The notes under the pieces: generated by a model
What the model was told of the DNA's origin: nothing
The model's database searches: none
The model's input: only the letters and a program-made list of their open reading frames with translations
Assembly (NCBI GenBank): GCA_021030915.1
Contig: JAGEMR010000029.1
Location: forward strand, 246,684 to 310,683
Length of the DNA: 64,000 nt
Direction: 5' to 3'
DNA from: Astrothelium macrocarpum
Taxonomy: Eukaryota; Ascomycota; Dothideomycetes; Trypetheliales; Trypetheliaceae
Shown: positions 46,599 through 56,066 of the stretch, one piece after another
Layout: each line of letters begins with the position of its first letter
How positions within the stretch are numbered: position 1 is the stretch's first letter
Program-made: the position numbers and the translations under genes

Positions 46599-47344
46599 TC
46601 ATTCTCGCTCGTAGATTATGACGTTGGACGGCCAGCGCTCATCCTCCAGCTGAATGTCTTCGAGAACGGCTTTACTCTTGTTCCATGGAACCTTGAATAG
46701 GCCCGAATTGATCCGACACATTCGCACCTCTGTAATCTCATCATGACCTCTCACGTCTCCAATCTGTCGGAGCAGATCACGCATCGCAGGCCCGGTGCGC
46801 TCCAGAATTGCATCGGGCTTATCCTTGGTCCTTCCTTTTCCCCCACTCGTGAAAAGACAACCGACGAAATGCTTGCGTGATTCGTTCTCCTCGCATGGTT
46901 CAATTAGGAGCGCTGTCCCCCGAAGCTTGTCTACCGTAGAACCATTACAATACGCTTTGTATTTTTGAAAGGCTTTGGGATAATGCTTCTTGAATGCAGC
47001 GGCGATGCCAGCGCCCCATAACCCTGATACAACATCAGTCGTTCGCATGCAAACCGCTGATGACATCCCAACTGGGTGACTATACCCTCACAATTACACG
47101 CGTGAATTAATACGCTACTGTCTGGTGCTTCGAATATGTCCCCAACGCATTCGTCAACTTTCAGAGAATGAGTATCGCTGTCCTGTTCGCTTGAATCATG
47201 CTTCTCGCTTTCATCGTCATCATTGACTGGTGACTTGGCATTCGATGGAGCCGAGTCGTTTTTGTTTAATTTGGTAGATTTTGAAGCTGATTGCGGCTCC
47301 GCTACGTCAACCGTGGCAGTAGATCTTGTCCTCTTTGATGCCAT
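46599..47344 (-). CDS. POA1: Macrodomain ADP-ribose 1''-phosphate phosphatase
   Basis: Model: complement(join(46599..47023, 47086..47344)), 227 aa. Poa1 removes phosphate from ADP-ribose 1''-phosphate, a by-product of tRNA splicing. After a charged Ser/Lys-rich leader, the macrodomain reads VGDIFEAPDSSVLIHACNCE and, across the intron, GLWGAGIAAAFKKHYPKAFQ. HACNCEG and WGAGIA are the ligand-binding loops. HFVGCLFTSGGKGRTKDKPD and RINSGLFKVPWNKSKAVLED match the family C-terminal half. The start MASKRTRSTATVD was preferred to an in-frame upstream ATG at 47491, because the extra 49 residues look like leader sequence. Length exceeds yeast Poa1 (177) by the N-terminal leader. Confidence 0.88.
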
Positions 47345-49178
47345 TGGAAAAAGGGTGGTCAAGGGGTGCTTGGTAGGGCTCCAGAGCAGCCGGTCAAAGT
47401 TCAGGTCTTCAACAAAGGTTGTACTAAATGAAGACTGCTCGTACGAAGACTGATCCAAGCCTACGTAAAGTAGAATCCATTGGAAAGCCAAGTTATTTTC
47501 ATAGGAGACTGTCTTTTAAATATGTTTGACATTATAAAGACAAGTGATAACTAGCTTTGGGTGATAAGTATGTGCACAAGTTACCTGTGAGCCTAAATGC
47601 TATCTCTCGAGGATACAGCCGAGTTCCGATAATGTATTCCGGTTGAGTGAGTCTCCTGCGCTTTTGTGATAGAGTCCGCCAACAAGCTTAGTGACAAGTA
47701 TAAATACTGATTATTTAATGAATTACTAATTCTATCTGAATCAGGAACAATGCCGCCTTTTTAAACAGCTACCAAAACGCCTCTCTCCATTGCGCATTCC
47801 GAGTTACGTAAAAATATATTGACGTCAAAGCACCACTGCACACGCTCCCGTTGTGAAAAAAGACTGTATCACGAAATGCATTCTTTCGGCTCCCGAGCGA
47901 AGAGGAGGTGATAATCTGCCAGCTGCTCCAGCGGGACCTGTAGTATTTGCCACATTGGACAGAGAACCAGCACCAGTTGCAGCTACCATTGCCGTCGACG
48001 CCGTACGGCCATTCTTGATCACCTCTCTATCGGAAGCCCTCGTGAACGTATTCCCGTCCATAGTAAGGTCCGGCCCTCCAGCGTTAAGCGTCTTATCATC
48101 AAATAACAACTGGAGATCCTGATGCCTCTGTACAAGTGTGAACATTGAGAGTATAAACGGCGCTGTGGTGGAAGCACCAGTGGTTGCAACAAGAATAAGC
48201 CTCTCGTTACGGATTCCCTGGCTGAATGTCCTGTTAATCGAGCAGCTTATGTATCACTACTAGTATCAGATTACGTAGATGAGGGGAGGGTTGGGGTAAA
48301 TCTCGCAGTCTTCACATGTGAGAATGAAGCTGCAATCCACGCTCTTAACCATGGAAATCGTGATGTGGTCGCAGTCACTGCAGAATATTCAGGTCATGAA
48401 CGGTGATTAAACATGAATGACATGAGTGTGTAGGCGAGAACGTGGGCATGTACGAATCGTCGTAATGATTCATGACAGTATGGTTCATAGGTATTGAAAT
48501 TTGGGGTACTGGGCTAGCAAGTATACATGATAGGTCGAGCCTCTCAATACAACTTAGAAGATCGCAGTCCATTTTTCCGGTAAAGCAAACATCTAGCCGA
48601 CAAAGATCAAGGCTTGACAAGATCGTTGTTCACGTCCTAAATAAAAGAGTACTGTGGCGCCGATATCTAAGACACAATCCGGCACTGACCAAGGTAAATA
48701 AGGTCCTGACTCCAGGGCGCACCGAGCCATAGTCTTTGGAGTCTTAGAATGAATGATTAATTCTTGATATCGGTCAGGTATCAGTGCTTTCAATTGACTT
48801 CTACGGCTTGCGAAAGAGCTTCCCAAGAGAAAAGAAAGGTAGAAAAAGCAGCATTTGCCTAGCTGTAGAAAGCCATTACTTGCGAAATTACAGTCATTTA
48901 TGACGAACAAGCCCTTTTCCAAAAAGTAGAAGAATAGGTATACACAAAAAAGATATTTTGCACGATAGATTGCTAAGTTTCGCCAATTTTTGAACAATGG
49001 GAGAGGGTGCGCTGATAGGTTTCGGTGAGAGATTGTTGAGGGAGCTCCCAAGGTAGGGATTAGCCAATCAACGTTGAATCGAAATAAACCATGCGGCTCG
49101 AATCTTCAACTTCATCAAGCTCCCTCATAGCAACATCGCCATCCGTCACTATCCGCCTCAACCTTCCACACCTTCACA
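47345..49178. other. 1.8-kb divergent intergenic region (POA1 / RIP1)
   Basis: Both promoters should lie here. A minus-strand frame at 48593-49051 (152 codons) and one at 47825-48145 were examined; only the latter looks faintly like decayed coding sequence. The stretch 47500-47820 is AT-rich. Confidence 0.4.
47825..48145 (-). pseudogene. Possible relic of a secreted repeat-type protein
   Basis: A 106-codon frame with LTMDGNTFTRASDREVIKNG, reminiscent of the short hydrophobic DGxTFT repeats of fungal GPI-type surface proteins. A Gly/Ala/Thr-rich linker follows, then a hydrophobic tail (FFTTGACAVVL). No start region or upstream exon was found. It may be the 3' remnant of such a gene, or chance. 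Confidence 0.2.
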
Positions 49179-50100
49179 ATGTCTCTCGTACGGTCTTCTG
49201 GCTGTACTGCTGTGCGCCAATGCGTGCGGCGGCAGCAATTGCCTGCAACACGCGCCTCCACCGCATTAGTCCAGCAACGACGCAATCTCGCGGAAGTCTC
49301 CCAGTCATCATCTTTTGACAGCCCTTTCAAGGGCGCTGGCTCGGCTCCAACACACAACATTCCGGACTTCAGCAAGTACAAGAGCCGTGCGAGTCAGACG
49401 AGTAACAAGGTCTTTCAATACTTTATGGTGGGTGCATTTGGAGGGTTGACGGCAATGGGTGCGAAAGCTACCGTACAAGGTATGAGGTCCCTGCAGGTGG
49501 AATATACATTTGCTTTGCAAGAAAGAAAACTTTGGAGTGAATGGATTGCTCACTTAATGGTGCATAGATTTCCTTGTCAACATGTCCGCTTCCGCGGATG
49601 TCCTAGCACAAGCCAAAGTTGAAATCGACCTCAGCACTATTCCGGAAGGCAAGAATGTAGGTCATACAGTCATCCTATTCACAATTTCCAGCTCATTGGA
49701 ACTGCAGGTCATTATCAAATGGCGTGGCAAGCCTGTCTTCATCCGACACCGAACCGGCGATGAGATCAAAGAAGCCGAGGACACTAAATGGGAAGCTCTG
49801 CGAGATCCCCAACCAGATTCAGATCGTGTCAAGAAGCCTGAGTGGTTGATCATGTTGGGTATGACATTACGTTACTGGGTTACGCCTTTGAATTCTGGTA
49901 ACTAATAAACGCTGATAGGTGTTTGCACACATTTGGGATGCGTGCCAATTGGCGAAGCCGGTGATTTTGGAGGCTGGTTCTGTCCTTGCCACGGCTCTCA
50001 CTATGACATATCTGGACGAGTACGAAAAGGTCCTGCACCACTCAATCTCGAAGTACCGGCATACGACTTCCCGGAGGAAGAGAGTCTTGTGATTGGTTAA
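49179..50100 (+). CDS. RIP1: Rieske iron-sulfur subunit of cytochrome bc1 complex
   Basis: Model: join(49179..49479, 49568..49656, 49708..49858, 49919..50100), 240 aa, all phases kept. The subunit carries electrons from ubiquinol to cytochrome c1 in the inner mitochondrial membrane. The N-terminus is rich in Arg, Ser and Ala with no acids, as expected for a mitochondrial presequence. A membrane helix follows near FQYFMVGAFGGLTAMGAKAT. The 2Fe-2S ligands are in CTHLGC and CPCHGSHYD, which together give the two Cys and two His ligands plus the disulfide Cys pair. KWRGKPVFIRHRT and APLNLEVPAYDF are standard. The first intron (88 bp) is the longest. Length fits the fungal precursor. Confidence 0.96.
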
Positions 50101-50307
50101 AAAAGCGCGATAATATTAAAGGTCAAAGAACAAATAAAATCCAACCACGGGCTTCGGTGTCCTTGGATGAGCGAATACAGAGGGCGGGTAGCCTCTGATC
50201 CGGCTTCTGTAATATAGAGAATCGCGTCTTGGCATTTAGAAGCGGCACCTTTTCCTCGATTGTTCAATTAACTACATCATTGTACAAGATTTTTTCTCGT
50301 GAACCAT

Positions 50308-51310
50308 CTACCTCGCATTCGGAGAAAGATAGTTTGTCAGCGCCTCCACAGCTTCGCCAAACTTCCCGCCTTCTATCAAAATCATATGGCCTTGAGGCTC
50401 AATGCCTAACTCCTGAAACGCTCGCTTGGAGTCTGGTCCTCCATCGCCTTGCTTGGTGAAGTCATAGTTGCCCCATCCGCTGGCATGTCGGTGTAGTACT
50501 TCGTCTTCGGGGTGAAAGTAGAAATCACTATCGCCTGCTGTCTGCTTTCTGCGTTTCTTGCCACTCCGCTCTCCGTCATGACTAAGCTCCGAAGCCTTCT
50601 CGGTATACGTTTGTGATACTATTAAATAGTGCGAAAACGAGTAAGGCTCCTTCTCCTCGATTGCCAGAGAGATCTCTTCCATAAGCATTTTGTACATGGG
50701 TGGTACAACTTCCACTGGCATGTTTCTTAAACGATCTGTCAGAATGAGTCCTACTTGGGCCTCTGACGTGAATGAAAGTAAATCTGGTAGTTGAGAGAGT
50801 GTAGGGATGCTTGACGCTTTCTGACTCAGATATTGGACCAACTTCTGAATCACCGGTTTCTCCTAGATTGCATCAATAAATGACGACAGGCAAAGGCCTC
50901 TCAGTGCATACTCGATGTTCGTGTAAATTTAGCACAGTCAGAAAGGCATAAGGATCTTCTTTGTTGATTGCATCCTCGTCACCGCTCACTTTAACGGTTG
51001 AACCGAGTAGTGGTTGAGAAAGAATCAGGTCAACAAGATCTGACAGCTCGAATAGTTGAGAATCCGCATCGAACAGAATCTGAAGTAGTCTTTTCAGGCC
51101 ATGAAAATCGTGTTCCGGTTGTGGATCAAAAAATTCAAAATCAACGTCCAGCATTTCAAGATCCTTTCATACTACCCATCAGTGACTGTGTTGGTCTAGT
51201 GAGAGATCTAGCTGACAAACCTCATCATCGCTTTCATCATCTTGGTCCTCTTGCTTAGACGTCGCATTTGGAGGCGCTTCGGAATCTCTCGTTCGTTTCG
51301 ACTTCGCCAT
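50308..51310 (-). CDS. BCP1: Bcp1/BCCIP-family nuclear export and ribosome-chaperone protein
   Basis: Model: complement(join(50308..50862, 50912..51163, 51221..51310)), 298 aa. Bcp1 is an essential nuclear protein that assists export of Mss4 and acts as a chaperone for ribosomal protein Rpl23. The start MAKSKRTRDSEAPP is basic and is followed by an acidic stretch ending in DDESDDE. The family block DVDFEFFDPQPEHDFHGLKR starts exon 2. Other matches are LTDRLRNMPVEVVPPMYKML and the C-terminal FYFHPEDEVLHRHASGWGNY. Exon 2 begins after a short-range acceptor (GAAAG); the nearer TAG would break the frame. The introns are 57 and 49 bp. It is convergent with the Rieske gene. Confidence 0.92.
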
Positions 51311-52355
51311 GTCTTTTTAATTGATTGACGCAAGGGCGAGAACCTGTTGTTTGTAACTCATACAGTAATCCTGTGAATGATCATGCAGATTTCACGCACG
51401 ATTGGCAGGTCGATTTACCTACACGAAACTTTTCAAGAATGCCCGGGGTGCCACACAAATTAGCCTTGGCTTATCGATAATTAACCAGACGCAATGAGCG
51501 CCCTAACCCCCGATTGGGGATGGCGTTGCCTCGCCTCGTCCACTAAGGTATATGACCCACTCCTCTTGCTCGTCGACCATTTTTTCTTTCCACATTCTTT
51601 AATTTCACCCTGATCCTTCTCTTCGTGGTCCTCGACCGCATCCTCGCATTCTTGCAAAATCTGCTCGACACGACTATACTGCGTCCCGGCCATTCTTTCA
51701 CTATTGCAGCCCTCTTCATCATTGTGGCCTATGTGGACTGAACTGACTGCTACTATTGCGCAATTAGTGATACTCGTTCTCTTAGCTCTCTTCCTCAACT
51801 CGCTATATCCTCCCTGGGCTTCAATCTCATCTGTTGAGCCGATAGTACCAGTGGTGGATGGTGAACGGTGAATGGTGAATGGACGCACTAGCAAATGTCA
51901 CCCGCGAATGCGAAAGATATAACTCGCCACAGGCCTCGTCCGGACGACCTCACACCTTTCTAAACAATATCAAAATCTGTAAATAATCTGTCAATGACTC
52001 ATTGAGAAATAGTTTCTAAGATATTATCGTCTACTCTTGTTAAGAGCCCTCCCGACGAACCTGCGGTGAATTACAGCTTTCGCAATCGCGGGCGAAATTA
52101 CTGGTGCATCTACTGGTAGTAGCCATCTATCGCATTAGTTCTAACACTCTATCCCAGCCGATCTCTCGTCTGGCCATTCTTTTCGGTCCCCCACTCTGGT
52201 TTTCACTTGTGAGTGTGTGCCATGTTCTAACATTCTTCAACATCGTAAACATAGCAAAAACATTATTTCTGCTTCGTAGGTACGATGGAGATACTAAGGA
52301 GAACCCCGATTAAATAAAGCAATGTAGGGATTTTGAAAGAAGTTCCAAAGAAAAG
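51311..52355. other. Gene-poor region left of the lyase relic
   Basis: Contains one unassigned minus-strand frame (51481-51894) and otherwise nothing I can support. It begins the zone of decayed sequence that leads into the AT-rich block. Confidence 0.4.
51481..51894 (-). CDS. Possible small protein, 137 aa, unknown
   Basis: An uninterrupted hydrophilic frame (RVEQILQECEDAVEDHEEKD, KKKWSTSKRSGSYTLVDEAR) with no competing long frame on either strand. I do not recognise it, see no domain, and cannot tell whether it has further exons. Given its position in a decaying region it could equally be a fragment. Confidence 0.28.
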   Translation of the reverse strand: MLVRPFTIHRSPSTTGTIGSTDEIEAQGGYSELRKRAKRTSITNCAIVAVSSVHIGHNDEEGCNSERMAGTQYSRVEQILQECEDAVEDHEEKDQGEIKECGKKKWSTSKRSGSYTLVDEARQRHPQSGVRALIASG

Positions 52356-53224
52356 ATACAGTCCTCCATTTATCACATCGTGCTCACCATAATTGTCCCG
52401 CTCATAGGAGGCTTTGCGGAAGCACTGAATCCTGCCTGCCGCACTGGCAGTAGATTCAATCTCTCTAAATGGGACCTTGAAACGCCGATCGACAACGCCA
52501 GCAAACAACCGCTCGTCATCAGCGCAGCCCAGCTCAGCGCTGCTGAGGGTGACGCTTGCGGGGACGGCTGGTAAAATAAGGGATCCGACCAGCAATGGCT
52601 CTTCACCGTATGTTCTCTGTATTCAGCTTATGATCCCTTTTTCTGGTACTTACCACAGTCCATCCCAACCAGAAAACGATAAATGGCTCCATGGTGATGA
52701 AAGCGCCCCGATACTCTGCCTCACACCCATGCATCAAATGGCGCGAATCTAAACACTGCCGCACCGACTTCCATGAAGCCTCTCCGTCGTCCCAGTCTCC
52801 CACCGCAGCTAAGAACCGTCTGCACGTTAAGCTCATGGGTATCAGAGGCAGCAACATCTGCATTGGACAGGTCTTCTAAACTGACACGGGCGCGAACAAG
52901 CCATATGCTGAACTGTACTACCATGGAGACGAGACTGTTTTTATAGGCGTAGCCTCGTGTCCCGGCGGCGCTAATAACGATTGCTGCCAGGTTATGCAAA
53001 CACCAGGCGGGGTGCCAGTCGGCGAAGTGTTCACATACGATATTTAGTTTGGGGATAATGTGCTTAAGGTCAGGGTTAACGAAGATATGAAGACATTAGA
53101 GACGAAATTCACGACGCCAAGCGTGAGCTGTAAGGCGGGAAACTACAACCAAGGGACGCATGATGCAAGTGTGCATATCTTGGAGCTGACGGCGCGGCAC
53201 AGAGCAGCGAAATTGGAATTGTGA
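52356..53224 (+). pseudogene. Broken PL7-type alginate-lyase-like secreted enzyme
   Basis: Three frames in order recall a PL7 polysaccharide lyase. A secretory leader (IVLTIIVPLIGGFAEALNPA) leads to FNLSKWDLETPIDNASKQPL. After an intron-like stretch (52608-52658) comes GSMVMKAPRYS..KHCRTDFHEASPSS and RLHVKLMG..SNICIGQVF. Then ANKPYAELYYHGDE and SCKAGNYNQGTHDASVHILE. These line up with the PL7 motifs RTELR, QIH and YFKAGxYNQ, each degraded (RTDFH, QVF, SCKAGNYNQ). Damage: no ATG, with ATA at 52356 where a leader would begin; in-frame TAA at 52572, TAA at 52877 and TAG at 53045; and a one-base phase mismatch across the intron. Several changes fit C-to-T at CpA. It is not expected to make an enzyme. 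Confidence 0.72.
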
Positions 53225-55316
53225 TCAAGGGAAATTCCCATGTCCATGCTGATTGTAGATAGTGTCTAATAGCTATTGCTTGCCTTATGATCATCAAGGA
53301 ATCGGCTTACGAATCGCGATGTCGATTAATGGGTCAAAGCAGCCTCTTCGCCTTCTGACTTTCAAAACTTGATGCAAACACAACGGATGAAATCCCAGGT
53401 TAGCGAAAAGTCGCTGGCCGATGATTGAACATGCTAACCACTGGACGGAAAGTTACCCATCATTCAATTACACTGTGCCCAGACTTCGAACGCTATGTAA
53501 CCGGGTCTTTCTACCCAATCCACTCTCGATCGGCGACTCCTGCCCATTAAGCTCCCTACTATGCGGTCCCTACCCCCTAGCTTTGATCAGCTAAAAATTG
53601 AGAAGTAGAGGGACGAACACGAAAGTGGCGTGACGTCGTTTGGACTTAGGCCTCTGGGGATTCTGGAGCTCGTCGGCCTGGGTGGCGAAGATGGGGATCC
53701 TGATTCTGAACGCGGCTCGGCGTGACACCCTATCCTCATCGACGGTCAAGGTGAAACGCCTCAGCACAATGATTCCCTGATTGGAAGTGAGAGCGAATCC
53801 AGGACTGGAGCTGAGCCGGCCTTGCTTCGCAGGTCGAACGCTCAAAAGCGGCAACAGAACGGTGGTCGTACTCGTAAAGGCAATGCCCCCGCCCTCTTTG
53901 GGAATCACAATGCTGATAGTCAAGATGAGCCGATAATTGAAGGGAAAAGTTGATCTTTTGGCGCTCACCACCGTCTGGAACATCGAGAATGCTCTACGCT
54001 GTGATACTCCGATCGAATGGGCCACAAAGGCCTGCGAAGTGTCGCCCAGCGAAGAAGATAGGCTGACGAACAGAATAGACTCTTGTGGAGGCATTGCCGA
54101 AGATTAGACAGAACAATCTTGTGGGAGCATGTCGCCTTTCGCCTCGTCCGCGGCCCTCGCGAGGGGGACCCGATTGTTTTGTTGGCACAGATCACACTAT
54201 CTCTGAAAACATCAGGAAGTTTCTCGTTATTGAGCGTGACCTCAATCAGCTGTTCCACGTTCTCGGATATCTCTTCGCTTTGGCGATTCATGGTGATGTT
54301 TTCGCCACGGGGTTGAGGGATTTGAGAGTAGTGAGGCGGTGACAGGCGTACCCGATTTGTGCTGGGCTGCGAGCGGCCCAGTTGTTCCGGAAAGTTCCTC
54401 AGTGAGTTTTGTATTCACACCGCGAATATTTGCTCGGACCGCTCCTCTACAGGGTAATCAAAATCTATACCTGAGAGCTACAAAAGGGTTCTAGGGAGCT
54501 CTCGCCTCGCGTCGATCCGAGCAAGCAATTGTGCGCTTAACAACATTCGGACAATTTCGACTGTGGCTGGCATTTCACGTACCCTTCCTTCTTAAATCAT
54601 CACTTTGGTCCTAGGAGTCATTCTAATAATGCGAGGATAACGAAGAAGTAATCATCGTATCGTTGAGTGATGTAAAACAGTCGAGGCGTCTGTAGGGGGT
54701 AGCATGGAAATAGTTTTATCTGTAGGATCGGTAATGTCCCTCCCTAGAGCTACGCGGCGAATTGAAGTTCACCGTGCCAGGGACGATAATTATCCGTGTG
54801 ATTTAGAGTCTCGGAGCCATAGTATCACGATTTCAAGAAAAAAAAAAGAAAAAAAAAAAACTAACTTAGGCTGTACTAACCTTTTGACAATAGCTTAATG
54901 CGCTTTTCGAATGAGGACCCGGCTTTGCTGAATCACACCAAACCTATGCGAAATTGTGATTGTCGATTCAAGTTGCCGTAGGAAAGCTACGTCTATCGCC
55001 CAAAGATTTTCCACAGATTTTCTAAAGTTATACTTAACATCTATGTTGTTTTTGACTCTATTAGCGCTTCCTGGTCAGGCTAATCAGGAGGTTTTCACTG
55101 TGGAAAGGTACCGGGTATGGTGCCAATATTGAGTTTAAATAAGCCTTGTGGACCAGATAGAACACTTATGAGTCACCTAATCAGGAGGTTTCTCATTTAA
55201 TATTTGATGCGTTGCTAGCTCCGGAAGAAAACAAGTTCGGCTTCAAGAATTCCACATCTATTTTGGCTCGATACCACGTGATACCACTCTCCCTCGAAGC
55301 ATCTTTCTTTACAATC
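53225..55316. other. Gene-poor stretch of 2.1 kb
   Basis: Only an unassigned minus-strand frame (53591-54094) stands out. A purine run with A-tracts lies at 54835-54862. No tRNA, repeat or recognisable relic was found in the rest. Confidence 0.4.
53591..54094 (-). CDS. Possible protein of 167 aa, unknown
   Basis: An open frame beginning MPPQESILFVSLSSSLGDTS with fairly protein-like composition (FNYRLILTISIVIPKEGGGI, then FTLTVDEDRVSRRAAFRIRI). A second frame just upstream (53965-54291) opens with MNRQSEEISENVEQLIEVTL and could be a first exon, but I could not place an intron joining the two. No family is recognised. It may be a real orphan gene or a decayed one. Confidence 0.3.
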   Translation of the reverse strand: MPPQESILFVSLSSSLGDTSQAFVAHSIGVSQRRAFSMFQTVVSAKRSTFPFNYRLILTISIVIPKEGGGIAFTSTTTVLLPLLSVRPAKQGRLSSSPGFALTSNQGIIVLRRFTLTVDEDRVSRRAAFRIRIPIFATQADELQNPQRPKSKRRHATFVFVPLLLNF

Positions 55317-56066
55317 TCAAACATCATCTTTAGATCTGTCGCACCCCTGCGCTACATCGTTTTCGGATTTTAGAGCTTTAGCGGATCGAGCAAAAAGACG
55401 TCCAAAGAAACTCTCCGTCCGCCGCTGGTTGCAATACAAAAGGTACTCCTGTGGACCATTTCGGTCGTTTATCTTCCTTCTCTTAGATGGTCTCTCCGCA
55501 GAGTAGAATGCATCTGAAAGATCATCTGATTCGTCGTCATTTGCGGAACAGATCAAAATTCTTAAAAACTTAGTATTCTTCCAATTTTTTAGCTCGTTGC
55601 GGGTGTCATTCCCCTTTTCACGACTTGCAGCTTCATACGAGTGGTAAATACTCGTCTTATTAACTGCTTCATGAAATTTCGAACTCTTTTTGTTTAAGTA
55701 TCCAGTTTTCAGTTGAACGCTACATATGATACGTTGAGTAGCAGTGTTTTGCGTCCCTAGGACAAAGACTAGGTCCGGGCCCGCATTATTGTCTGGAAGG
55801 TGAAAGCTTGATCTTGGTCTTTCCCCACCGTTGTCAAGCCACTGCCGCACCTCGGTGAGTCAGTCCACGACCGTGAAGTCTTCTTTGGTCACCGAAGGTA
55901 GTTGTAGATTTTCCCCAACAATAAAGGGAGTGTTGATGGCATTCTCTTCCACAATGCATTTGTTCCGATCTACGGTGACGCCAGACTTAGTGCTAGATCT
56001 GATTAGATTTGCCCGAATAAGGCTATGTGCCGGGGAATCCGGTGCCCATTCTGGTCCGGATTGCCG
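55317..56066 (-). pseudogene. Broken gene with PD-(D/E)XK-like signature
   Basis: An in-frame TGA at 55860-55862 splits one continuous frame. The upstream part reads NLIRSSTKSGVTVDRNKCIV, then EENAINTPFIVGENLQL. The downstream 177 codons start with VRQWLDNGGERPRSSFHLPD and contain AGPDLVFVLGTQNTATQRII followed by CSVQLKTGYL. The pattern PD..(about 18)..QLK is the arrangement of PD-(D/E)XK nuclease-like domains, with Q for E. A basic patch RPSKRRKIN could be nuclear targeting. The upstream frame closes at a TAG near 56067, and the 5' end runs toward the AT block. A role as a nuclease or effector is only inferred from the motif spacing. Confidence 0.45.

Noticed and set aside
48593..49051. 152-codon minus-strand frame upstream of the Rieske gene
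   Set aside because: Composition is Phe/Leu/Cys-rich from AT-rich DNA, there is no domain or splice context, and it overlaps the likely RIP1 promoter.
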